Below, in pieces: positions 1 through 7,919 of a stretch of 64,000 nt of DNA. The position numbers and the translations under genes are program-made. This DNA comes from PSRJ01 sp963825305 (GTDB lineage: Bacteria > Acidobacteriota > Terriglobia > Bryobacterales > Bryobacteraceae). The notes beneath the pieces are model-generated. The model was not told where the DNA came from and did not search any database. It worked only from the letters and a program-made list of their open reading frames with translations. Positions within the stretch are counted from its first letter, which is position 1. Each line of letters starts with the position of its first letter. The stretch covers positions 434,001-498,000 of the forward strand of contig CAWGTA010000004.1 of the NCBI GenBank assembly GCA_963825305.1, given 5' to 3'.

Positions 1-2214
1 ACCAACGCGGCTTTCCCTGCGATCACCTTTTCGCCTTCCAGCCAGCCGGACGCCAGCACACCGGAGTTGGGATAGCGCGCGACTACGGGCAATTCGGTTT
101 CCCAAGCGGGACTCTCCTCGCTCCAGACCGCAAGATCTGGTGGGACGCCCCGCGTGAGAGGATGCCGCGGATCCAGACGAACGTTGAGCAGCGAACCCGG
201 TGAGTAGAAACCCTTCTCGCCCATGACCGTTTTCACCGGAAGGTTCAGGCGCTCGATGGCGTATTGCGACGCGCGGTTCAGGAAGACCAGCGTGCCCCCG
301 GAGTTGGCAAATTCCCGGAGCGCGTCCGCACCCTTCTGCCCCAACCCGCCCGAATATTCATCGGGCATGGCGCCGGGGCGGTAACCGCTTTCCATCGTGC
401 CGGCGTTCTGGTCAGGAAACACAATTACGTCGAAAGTCCGGCGCAAGTTGCCGGCCTGGAGGTCGCTGTTGTGCACGGTCGTGTACGCGAATCCAAATTG
501 CTCCAGAAGCCACCGCGTCCAGCCTTCGTCAATGTTGGGAACCCAGGAACGATAGAGTGCGATGCGCGGGCGGCGCAGCTCTTTCCATCCATCCCGCTCC
601 GCGACCCCGAAATCGCCGGAATCCGGATCGCGCCATACGGACCGGCCGGCACTCCACGCGCGGTTCACCGTAACCCAGGAATCACTGTCCGCAGCCGCTA
701 GCGCCTTGGTGCCCGCCTGGCGCCTGCCATTCACCGGTAAACGCGACCGGATGGCGCACCGCTTCGACGTCCACGCCCATCAAGAGCGGGAGCGTGTAGG
801 CCGTCACATCGTACGGCCGCTTCGGCGGTCCCCCGGGATACAGGTGCTCTTCGGGATACTGCTGCCGTTCCAGCAGCGCCTTGGCCCAGCCGCCATACGG
901 CTGCTGCATGGGAATCACCGCGCTGCCATCCGCCGCTTTGCCCACTTCCACCTGGCCGAAGCGCAGCGTCTCGATCAGCTTGCGCGCCGCGGCCGGATCG
1001 CGCTGATGGGCGGAGATGACAAATCCCCACGGGTCCGTGCGCGCCACCTGCCGCTGGCCGATGCGGTAGAAATTGCGCAACAGCTCCTCGCGATGCAGCG
1101 CCGCGTTGTAGAGACACGACTCCCACGCGATGAGCTGGTAATCGACGATGTCGCGCAAGCGCCACGTGCCCCCCAGCCACGGCTCCAGATAATTCCAGGA
1201 GCGCTCGCGCGGGTTGTAGCCCAACTCGGTTTCCAGGATCTGGCTGGGCGCAACCTCCATGGGCGAAGCCAACTTTGCGCTGGCCGATTCGGTCAGGATC
1301 CGGATGCCGGCGTGAAAGCTCTGGTAATGCCGCGAGGGTGCCCAGAAGTCATACGCGGCGTGGATCGCGATCCCGGTCTTACCGGCGGCCGTGAGATCGG
1401 CAGCCATGGCCGTCCCGATCATGTTGGTTTCTTGCATGATGATCGGATCGATGTTGGGCTCGGTGGGATCGAGCCACGGCGGCACGAACATGCGGGTGGC
1501 GTATGGACCGCGCTGGTGCACGTCGTACACGATTTCCGGATGCCAGACGTTGTGCAGCTTGGAAACCGTAAGCTGCGTTTCGGCCTGCGTAAACATGTAC
1601 CAGTCGCGGTTGTTATCGTGGCCGGTGTACTTGTGATAGAGCTCGGGCGGCTCGGTGCCTTCAAAAGGCGTGCCCAGCGTCTTGCGGTACCAGCGCGTCA
1701 CGATATCCACGCCATCCGGGTTCAGCGAGGGGACCAGGATGAGAATCGTGTCCCGCAAGATTGCCCGGTAATGGGGCTTGTCTTCGGTGAGCACGCGGTA
1801 GGCGAACTCGACCGCGGTGTGCGTGGATGCAATCTCGTTGGAATGGATGGAGCACGTGATCATCACCACCGTCTTCCCCTGCGCAAACAGCTTCTCGGCT
1901 TCGGCGGGTGCGATCTTGCGCGGGTCGGCCAGTTTCTGCTGGATCTCCCGATATCGATCGAGATGTTGCAAGGTTGCCGGGTCCGAGATGATGGCCGCGA
2001 TGAAGGGCCGGCCCTCCGTGCTCTTTCCCAATTCCTCCACGCGTATCTTGTCGCTGGTGCGCGCCAGCGCCTGGAAGTAGGTGACCACCTGATCCCAGTC
2101 GAGAACCGTGCGGTCCGCGCCAATCTCGTGGCCGAAGTGACTCTGCGGTGTAGGCACCGCCGCCAGGGCGCACCACGCCAGCAGAAAAAGGAAGGCTCCC
2201 CGCCAAATCCTCAC
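1..2214 (-). CDS. M14 family zinc carboxypeptidase, secreted, 3' end beyond window, one frameshift
   Basis: Exported metallocarboxypeptidase-like enzyme. The GTG start at 2214 overlaps the stop of the upstream aminotransferase gene (GTGA) and is followed by a hydrophobic signal peptide (FLFLLAWCALAAV). Zinc ligands are visible: an H-S-N-E motif (about residues 124-127) and a later histidine in YDVHQRG (about 233). The frame stops at 682. The adjacent frame then continues without interruption to the window edge with a coherent C-terminal region (GYRPGAMPDEYSGG, KGFYSPGSLLNVRLDPRHPL). The break fits one extra base in the GC run at 711-717. The family is typically long, about 800-900 residues, so the rest lies outside. 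Substrate cannot be told from sequence. The family call is secure; whether the frameshift is real is unknown. Confidence 0.85.
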
Positions 2215-3365
2215 GGCAGCAACTCCAGCATCCGGTCGATCTCGTCCGGGCTGACATAAAAGTGCGGCGAAGTCCGGACCCATCCTCCCCGCGGCGCGGC
2301 CAACACTCCTCCCGCCTGGAGCTTGCGCACAATTTCTCGCGCGTCACTTCCAGTTTTTCGAAAGCTCACAATTCCGGCGCTCGTCTCCGGCGTCCGCACG
2401 GCGGAAAGCTCGTAGCCTTTGGCTTCGACACCCTCGGCAATGCGGTCCGCAACATCTGCCACGACCGGAGTAATTCGTTCGATCCCCACTTCAAGCAAAA
2501 ACTCGATTGCCGCACGTAAACCAAAGCAACCAATCGTGTTGAGCGTTCCACATTCATACTTTCCGGCATTCGGCCGCAGGGTCATGTCGTGTGCCGTGTA
2601 ATCGGCATAGCGGGCCACGTTGTACCAGCCGAATTCGATCGGCGACACGCGTTCCTGCAGCGCTTGATCGATATAAAGGATGCCGCAGCCCTCCGGCCCC
2701 AGCAGCCACTTGTGCCCGTCGGCCGCCAGCGCATGGATTCCGCAAGCCCGTACATCCACCGGAAAAGCACCTAGCCCTTGAATGGCATCTACCATATAAA
2801 TGCATTGGTTACGGCGGCAAATCTCACCAATCGCTGAAAGGGGCGCGCGGTATCCAGTTAAATATTGAACGAAGCTGATAGAGAGCAGCCGGGCACCGCG
2901 GCAGGCTTCGTCAATCCGATCCAGCGGATCCGTCACCGAAAGCCACGTGACCGCGACTCCCCGCTCTTCCAGCCGCTTCCATGGAAAGTAGTTGGCTGGG
3001 AACTCTTCCTGGAATCCGACCACGCGGTCGCCGGGCTTCCAATCCAGACCCATGGCCACGGTGGCAATTCCCTCGGAGGTGTTCTTGACGATAGCGATTT
3101 CCGAGCGGTCCGCGCCGATCAATCGGGCAGCCGCCACGCGCACGCCTTCGTAGGCCGCCATCCACTGGTCGTAGTGCAGACAGCCGAATTGGAGACAGTC
3201 GTCTGCCAGTTTCTTCATGGCGTCGGCGGCGGGGCGGCAAAGCGGGGCAACCGCGGCGTGATTCAAGTACACCAGGCGCGCGCGCACCGGAAACTGGTCC
3301 GCATACTGCTCCCATAGTGGTACGGAATTCACAGGTGTTCTTCCGGATGCTAATTCCATTTCCAT
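2211..3365 (-). CDS. Class V aminotransferase (PLP enzyme, cysteine desulfurase-like fold)
   Basis: A 384-residue fold-type I PLP enzyme. The lysine forming the Schiff base is in ADGHKWLLGPEG (K219), and the aspartate contacting the pyridine nitrogen is in MVDAIQ (D193). The N-terminal YLNHAAVAPL motif is usual for SufS/isopenicillin N epimerase-like members of class V. No cysteine is placed like the catalytic Cys of true cysteine desulfurases, so an epimerase/lyase-type activity is as likely as desulfuration. Its stop overlaps the GTG start of the M14 peptidase gene, so the two are probably co-transcribed and translationally coupled. It is divergent from the M48 peptidase gene at 3406. Confidence 0.85.
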   Translation of the reverse strand: MEMELASGRTPVNSVPLWEQYADQFPVRARLVYLNHAAVAPLCRPAADAMKKLADDCLQFGCLHYDQWMAAYEGVRVAAARLIGADRSEIAIVKNTSEGIATVAMGLDWKPGDRVVGFQEEFPANYFPWKRLEERGVAVTWLSVTDPLDRIDEACRGARLLSISFVQYLTGYRAPLSAIGEICRRNQCIYMVDAIQGLGAFPVDVRACGIHALAADGHKWLLGPEGCGILYIDQALQERVSPIEFGWYNVARYADYTAHDMTLRPNAGKYECGTLNTIGCFGLRAAIEFLLEVGIERITPVVADVADRIAEGVEAKGYELSAVRTPETSAGIVSFRKTGSDAREIVRKLQAGGVLAAPRGGWVRTSPHFYVSPDEIDRMLELLP

Positions 3366-3405
3366 TCATTCCACGATACGCTAATAATGATCTAAGGAGA
3401 TGCGG

Positions 3406-4308
3406 ATGCGACCTCTGGGCCCGGTCATCTTGGCGGCGGTGCTGTTGGCGGCGGTCCACGCAGCCGACAACAAGAAGGACGACCCGAACCAGATCGGCAA
3501 CCGTGACGTCGGCAAGGGCATCAACTTTTACTCGCTCGAAAAAGAGATAGCCCTGGGAAAACAGTTGGCGGCGGAAGTCGCGCGGCAGGCCAAGACTCTG
3601 GACGATTCGTTGGTCTCCGAATACGTCAATCGCGTCGGCCAGAACCTGGTGCGCAACTCGGACGCCAAGGTGCCCTTCACCTTCCGCGTTATCGAAGCCG
3701 ACGACCTGAACGCGTTTGCCCTGCCCGGCGGCTATGTCTTCGTGAACACCGGCCTCATACAGATGGCCGAGGAGGAAGACGAGTTCGCCGGCGCCTTGGC
3801 GCACGAGATCGCGCACGTAGCGGCGCGCCATTTGACGAGGCGCGAAACCAAGTCCCAGATTGCCAATATCGCGACCGTGCCCTTGAGTGTGTTGCTGGGC
3901 GGATGGGCAGGAGTGGCGGCTCGCCAGGGGGCAAGCCTGCTCGTCCCCATGACGTTTCTGAGCTTCAGCCGCAAGGATGAAGCCGAAGCCGACTACCTCG
4001 GGCTGCAGTATATGTATGCGGCCGGTTACGACCCCACCGGCGAGATCACCATTCTGGAGCGACTGGGCGCGCTCAACCGCCGCAAGCCGGGAACGGTGTC
4101 GCGCTTATTCTCCACTCACCCCATGGATGGCGACCGCATTCAGAACGCCGAGAAAGAGATCCAGAAGATCCTGCCCGCGCGCACCGAATACGTGGTGAAT
4201 ACTTCTGAGTATCACGATATGCGGCAGCGCGTGTTTACGATCGAAGCCCGCCGCAAACCGGACGAGCCGGACAACCGCCCGCACTTGGTGAAGCCGCACG
4301 ATCAGTAG
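3406..4308 (+). CDS. M48 family metalloprotease, secreted (BepA/Oma1-like, no TPRs)
   Basis: Zinc metalloprotease of about 300 residues. It has an N-terminal signal peptide (PLGPVILAAVLLAAVHA), the HEIAH zinc motif at about residues 133-137, and a third-ligand motif, DEAEAD, near residue 192. The upstream ALPGGYVFVNTGL stretch is typical of M48C periplasmic quality-control proteases such as BepA (YfgC) and LoiP. The C-terminal TPRs of BepA are absent; the protein ends in a short charged tail. Of two possible ATGs (3400 and 3406) I chose 3406, because the AAGGAG ribosome site at 3394-3399 is then six bases upstream rather than touching the start. Likely role: clearing misfolded outer-membrane proteins. 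Confidence 0.9.
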   Translation: MRPLGPVILAAVLLAAVHAADNKKDDPNQIGNRDVGKGINFYSLEKEIALGKQLAAEVARQAKTLDDSLVSEYVNRVGQNLVRNSDAKVPFTFRVIEADDLNAFALPGGYVFVNTGLIQMAEEEDEFAGALAHEIAHVAARHLTRRETKSQIANIATVPLSVLLGGWAGVAARQGASLLVPMTFLSFSRKDEAEADYLGLQYMYAAGYDPTGEITILERLGALNRRKPGTVSRLFSTHPMDGDRIQNAEKEIQKILPARTEYVVNTSEYHDMRQRVFTIEARRKPDEPDNRPHLVKPHDQ

Positions 4309-4314
4309 TGCCTT

Positions 4315-4406
4315 GTGGCGCAGCCTCTCAGGCTGCTGCGCCGGCACTCCTGCCGGCGTTTGGTCGAGAGGAGTCTCGACCCGGCAGGCAAGAGTGCCTG
4401 CGCCAC
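4315..4406. repeat. Palindromic multi-hairpin repeat, family A copy 1
   Basis: A 92-base element bounded by GTGGCGCAG and its complement CTGCGCCAC. Inside are four small hairpins in a row: a GCAGCC/GGCTGC stem, a GCCGGCA/TGCCGGC stem, GTCGAGA/TCTCGAC, and GGCAGGCA/TGCCTGC. A second copy with the same order of stems is at 17437-17548, where it lies inside a coding region. It follows the M48 stop and may also act as a transcription stop. Two copies of matched sequence support a dispersed non-autonomous element. Confidence 0.8.
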
Positions 4407-4435
4407 ACCACCACGTCTACCAATCGGGAACATTT

Positions 4436-4703
4436 CGCCGGCTGGCCTGGCTGGTGTGACGGCGTACTCGGTGACGCAGCGCCGCAAGGAGATCGGGATC
4501 CGCGTGGCACTCGGCGCCCGCCGCCGATGTGATGGGGTTGGTGATGAAAGAGCGTGGGGCGCTGATTCTGGCAGGCGCGGTCATCGGCATGGCCGGCGCT
4601 CTGGTTGGAATCCGCGTGTTAGGTGCGGTCCTGGCTGGCGTGTTACCTGCCGGCGCGCCAATCAATGCGCATCGACCCGATCGTGGCCTTACGCCAGGAG
4701 TGA
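4436..4703 (+). pseudogene. Decayed 3' end of an ADOP/MacB-type ABC transporter permease
   Basis: In broken frames this stretch encodes the typical end of an FtsX-like permease: VTAYSVTQRRKEIGIRVALGA, then VMGLVMKERGALILAG, GMAGALVGIRVLGAVLAG, and finally a frame ending DPIVALRQE and TGA at 4701. At least two frame changes are needed to join the pieces, and everything upstream of the last membrane segments is missing. Family A repeat copy 1 sits just in front of it. The neighbouring intact permease on the other strand ends in a similar motif (SVDPLRLLREE), so this may be the remains of a related or duplicated permease gene. Confidence 0.75.
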
Positions 4704-4707
4704 TCTT

Positions 4708-7386
4708 TTACTCCTCGCGCAGCAGTCTCAAAGGATCAACCGACAGCGCGCGTTGCGCCGGAATCACGGTAGCCAACAGCCCCAGCAGCAACATCGCCAG
4801 AACCACGCCCCCCAATACCAGCGGATCGCGCGGAGTTGCCTGATACACGATGAAAGCCAGCACCCGGCTCGCCAAAATTCCGAGGAGCAAGCCTGCCGCC
4901 GAACCGAATGCCAGCAATTTGAATGCGCGTCCCAAGGCGGCCCGTAACACTTCCTTAGGCTGCGCGCCGAGGGCGATGCGAATTCCCAACTCCCTCAGCC
5001 GCTTGCTGACCGAGTGCGCAGCCATTCCAAAGATGCCGGTTATCGACAGCATCGCACCCATCACGCCCAGCACACCCAGCGACAAGGTCGCCATCAGCGA
5101 ACCGAACAGAGCGAGGTCCAGTTCCTTGTTCCAGGTTTGGATGTAGAAAGGCAGCCCTGTGTCCAGGCCCCGCAGCGTGTTCCTCATGGCTGCCGCCAGC
5201 TGCTGCGAATCGCGGTTCGAGCGAACCACCAGCCATGTGTCGCTAGATGGCGCTTGCAGGATTGGGAAAAACATCGCCGGCTGAGGATCTTCGGTGAGGC
5301 TCCTATACTTTCCGTCTTCGATAACGCCCACCACCTGAATGCGCGTTTTATCCCGCCTCCTGAAGTATCTGCCCATTGCATTGGTTACGGAGCCAAAGAC
5401 CTTCCTGGCAAACTCCCGGTTCACTACGGCTACGCGCGGCACACTTTTGTCGTCATGCCACGAGACATTCCTGCCCACCAACAAGGCTGTGCCCGCCACA
5501 TGGAAGTATTCCGGGGAGACGCTGTACATCACCGGTACAGCCGCAACATTCGATGGTCTCGGATCCATCGTTTCGTCGGTGAAGACATCGGTCTGTATCC
5601 AGTCCCCTGACAGGGGCGTCCGATCCGTCAATCCCACCGACGTCACGCCCGGAATCGTTTGCATGGCCTCGATCATGCGCCTCTGCATTGCGGGCGCAGC
5701 GTCGCCGCGGTAACCCACCATTTCCAGATTGGTATTCATCAGCAATGCGTTCCGCGGCTCGAAACCAAAATTACTGTGGAGCGAGCGTTCCAATCCACGC
5801 ACCGCGACCATCGAAGACGTCACCAGCACCGCGCAGATCGCAATTTGCGCGCCGAGCAACAGGTCGCGGAACGTAATCCGCTGCCCAACCGAGCTGGTCG
5901 ATCCCGACTTGATGATCTGGTATGGATCGGTCCGGTGCACCAGGCGGAGCGGAACCAGGCCGAACAGAATCCCGCTGACCACCGCCAGGATCAGAGCGAT
6001 AACATAAACACTCGCGTCCGGAGTCACCGGCATATTCAGGGGAAATCTCGGTATGGGCTGCCATACGCTCAGCCGGCGCAACAGCATGACGCTGCCCCAT
6101 AGTCCGACAGCGCCGCCCATCAGGGAAATCAGTACAGCTTCGGTCAATAACTGCCGCAAAATGCGGTTGCGACTCGACCCCAGCGCGAGCCGCAGGGCAA
6201 CTTCGCGGGAACGGTCAGCGGCGCGTGCGGCAAACAGGCTGCCCAGGTTGGCACATGCGGCCAGCAGAATTAACCCCGCCAGCAGCATCAATGCCGTAAC
6301 GAATGCCCGTACTGGGCGGCCAAGGTAGTCGCCATAAAGACCAGGACGCGCCAGGGAAAAGGTCATTTCGCCATCCACTACGGGATAGTTCTTTTCCAGA
6401 TAGGAACCAATCGAATTCAGATCGGCAACCGCTTGGGCCGGAGTGACTCCCGCCTTCAGATGTCCCATCACCATAAAGATCCAGCGGCTTCCGCGCGTGT
6501 TCAGCACGTTGGTCCCCATGGTGCTTGCGCCCTCGATCTGTTCCTGGTCAACCATGGGCAGAAAGAAATCGGGAGACGCCACGATGAGAGTCCCGTGGAA
6601 CTCAGGCGGGGCGATACCGACGATCGTAAAGGGATGCCTGTTGATCTGAACGGTACGGCCCACCACGCCGCGGTCATCCTGAAAATGGGTGTGCCAGTAC
6701 CCGTAGGTCAGCACGATATACGGGGCGCTGTTCGGGCCATGCTCATCGGAGGCGTGGAAGAAACGGCCGAGATACGGCTGAATGCGTAATGCGTCGAAGT
6801 AGTTCCCGCTCACTTCATAGGCCCAGGCGCGGGATGGATTGTCGCCGGTGTCCAGCCCTACCATCGTGATGCTGTATGCGGCCAGACCATCGAAGCTGCG
6901 GTTGCGGTCGCGCAGATCGAGATAGTCGGGGTACGATTGCGCCAGTACGGGATCGCGCCCGCGCTGGATTCCGTACAGGCTCTCCGCCTGGGGCACATTC
7001 AGCGGGCGCAGGATCACCGCATTCAATACGCCAAAAACCACTGCGTTGGCGCCAATTGCCAATGCCAGCGTCAGTACCGCGACTGCCGTAAAACCTGGAG
7101 ACTTCGCCAGAACCCGCAGTCCGTAACGGATATCCTGAATTAGATCTTCGATGGCATTTACCCGGCGCGTGTCCCGGCATTCCTCTTTGCGCTGCGTGAG
7201 CCCATCCATCGCGCGGAGGGCGGCTTGGCGCGATTGCTCGGGTGTCAGGCCCTGCGCGGTGTATTCCTCGATCTTTCGATCCAGGTGATACTGCAGCTCG
7301 TCATCCAGATCCTGCTCCACCCGCTTCCGACGGAAAAGAGATCGTAACCGCAGCGGCAGAGCGTAGAACCACTGTTCGATGCGCAT
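4708..7386 (-). CDS. ABC transporter permease, ADOP family (MacB_PCD plus FtsX domains)
   Basis: An 892-residue inner-membrane permease. An N-terminal acidobacterial ADOP-type segment (RKRVEQDLDDELQYHLDRKI, about residues 20-40) is followed by a first membrane span near residues 97-119. A large periplasmic MacB-type domain and FtsX membrane units follow, around residues 375-490 and at the C-terminus (770-885), including RLRELGIRIALGAQPKEV. No ATPase is encoded next to it; these permeases normally borrow one encoded elsewhere. It starts four bases after the PadR regulator gene stops, so the two form a unit. Likely role is MacB-like efflux or envelope transport; the substrate is unknown. Confidence 0.92.
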   Translation of the reverse strand: MRIEQWFYALPLRLRSLFRRKRVEQDLDDELQYHLDRKIEEYTAQGLTPEQSRQAALRAMDGLTQRKEECRDTRRVNAIEDLIQDIRYGLRVLAKSPGFTAVAVLTLALAIGANAVVFGVLNAVILRPLNVPQAESLYGIQRGRDPVLAQSYPDYLDLRDRNRSFDGLAAYSITMVGLDTGDNPSRAWAYEVSGNYFDALRIQPYLGRFFHASDEHGPNSAPYIVLTYGYWHTHFQDDRGVVGRTVQINRHPFTIVGIAPPEFHGTLIVASPDFFLPMVDQEQIEGASTMGTNVLNTRGSRWIFMVMGHLKAGVTPAQAVADLNSIGSYLEKNYPVVDGEMTFSLARPGLYGDYLGRPVRAFVTALMLLAGLILLAACANLGSLFAARAADRSREVALRLALGSSRNRILRQLLTEAVLISLMGGAVGLWGSVMLLRRLSVWQPIPRFPLNMPVTPDASVYVIALILAVVSGILFGLVPLRLVHRTDPYQIIKSGSTSSVGQRITFRDLLLGAQIAICAVLVTSSMVAVRGLERSLHSNFGFEPRNALLMNTNLEMVGYRGDAAPAMQRRMIEAMQTIPGVTSVGLTDRTPLSGDWIQTDVFTDETMDPRPSNVAAVPVMYSVSPEYFHVAGTALLVGRNVSWHDDKSVPRVAVVNREFARKVFGSVTNAMGRYFRRRDKTRIQVVGVIEDGKYRSLTEDPQPAMFFPILQAPSSDTWLVVRSNRDSQQLAAAMRNTLRGLDTGLPFYIQTWNKELDLALFGSLMATLSLGVLGVMGAMLSITGIFGMAAHSVSKRLRELGIRIALGAQPKEVLRAALGRAFKLLAFGSAAGLLLGILASRVLAFIVYQATPRDPLVLGGVVLAMLLLGLLATVIPAQRALSVDPLRLLREE

Positions 7387-7389
7387 GGC

Positions 7390-7725
7390 TCATGCCTCCT
7401 CAAGCCGCACCACTTGCGTGATGGCATCCGAAAGCCGTGTCCAATTGGCCGTTTCTTTTTGAAGCTGCCGGCGGCCCAATCGGGTCAACGAGTAAAATTT
7501 CGCGCGACGGTTGTTCTCACTCGCCTTCCACTCGGCGGTGATCCACCCCTCCTGTTCCAGCTTGTGTAAGGCGGGGTAGAGCGACCCATCACTCACTTGC
7601 AAGACGTCGCCCGAAACCTGTTTGAGCCGTTCGCTGATTGCCCAGCCATTCAGCGGTTCCAGAGTCAAAATCTTCAGCAGAAGCAGGTCCAGCGTGCCCT
7701 GGACCAGGTCAGAGGGTCTGCTCAT
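7390..7725 (-). CDS. PadR family transcriptional regulator
   Basis: A 111-residue winged-helix repressor. The N-terminal LVQGTLDLLLLKIL and the DGSLYPALHKLEQEGWI stretch are diagnostic of PadR proteins, as is the NNRRAKFYSLT wing. It is short, lacking an extended C-terminal dimerisation domain (PadR-s2 type), as is usual for acidobacterial PadR genes placed directly before ADOP permeases. An inverted repeat 16 bases upstream of the start (7742-7777) is a probable autoregulatory operator. Predicted role: repressing its own gene and the downstream permease until a ligand binds. Confidence 0.93.
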   Translation of the reverse strand: MSRPSDLVQGTLDLLLLKILTLEPLNGWAISERLKQVSGDVLQVSDGSLYPALHKLEQEGWITAEWKASENNRRAKFYSLTRLGRRQLQKETANWTRLSDAITQVVRLEEA

Positions 7726-7741
7726 GGCGGCCTCCTATCGG

Positions 7742-7777
7742 TTACCGAGGCTAGAATATCACCGCTCCTCTCGGTAA
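7742..7777. promoter_or_regulatory. Putative PadR operator: TTACCGAG-N20-CTCGGTAA
   Basis: A perfect 8-base inverted repeat, TTACCGAG at 7742-7749 and CTCGGTAA at 7770-7777, separated by 20 bases, directly upstream of the padR-permease unit. The size and position fit a site bound by a PadR dimer and overlapping the promoter. The protein-site link is inferred. Confidence 0.55.
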
Positions 7778-7811
7778 GCAAGGGGAAAATGCCAGTTTGG
7801 ACGTTCCCGTA

Positions 7812-7863
7812 CCGGCGGCAAAGACCGCCGGCGTTACGTACCGCTGGCGGTCCTTGCCGCCGG
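7812..7863. repeat. Intergenic palindrome (18-base arms)
   Basis: Arms 7812-7829 and 7846-7863 match at 17 of 18 positions (CCGGCGGCAAAGACCGCC and its complement) around a 16-base loop. Part of the gene-free gap 7778-7919 between the PadR operator and the end of the GH44 gene. It could terminate GH44 transcription and resembles the other dispersed palindromes in this window in design, not in sequence. Confidence 0.6.
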
Positions 7864-7919
7864 CACGGCAGGGCCGCACTGCCTACGTTAGTTGCCGGGA
7901 CCGAAGTCAAATTGGCAGC

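Noticed and set aside
562..2259. 565-residue open frame on the plus strand
   Set aside because: Entirely antisense to the M14 peptidase, whose zinc motifs and signal peptide are clear; the frame is Arg/His/Gly-rich with no domain, as expected in GC-rich DNA.
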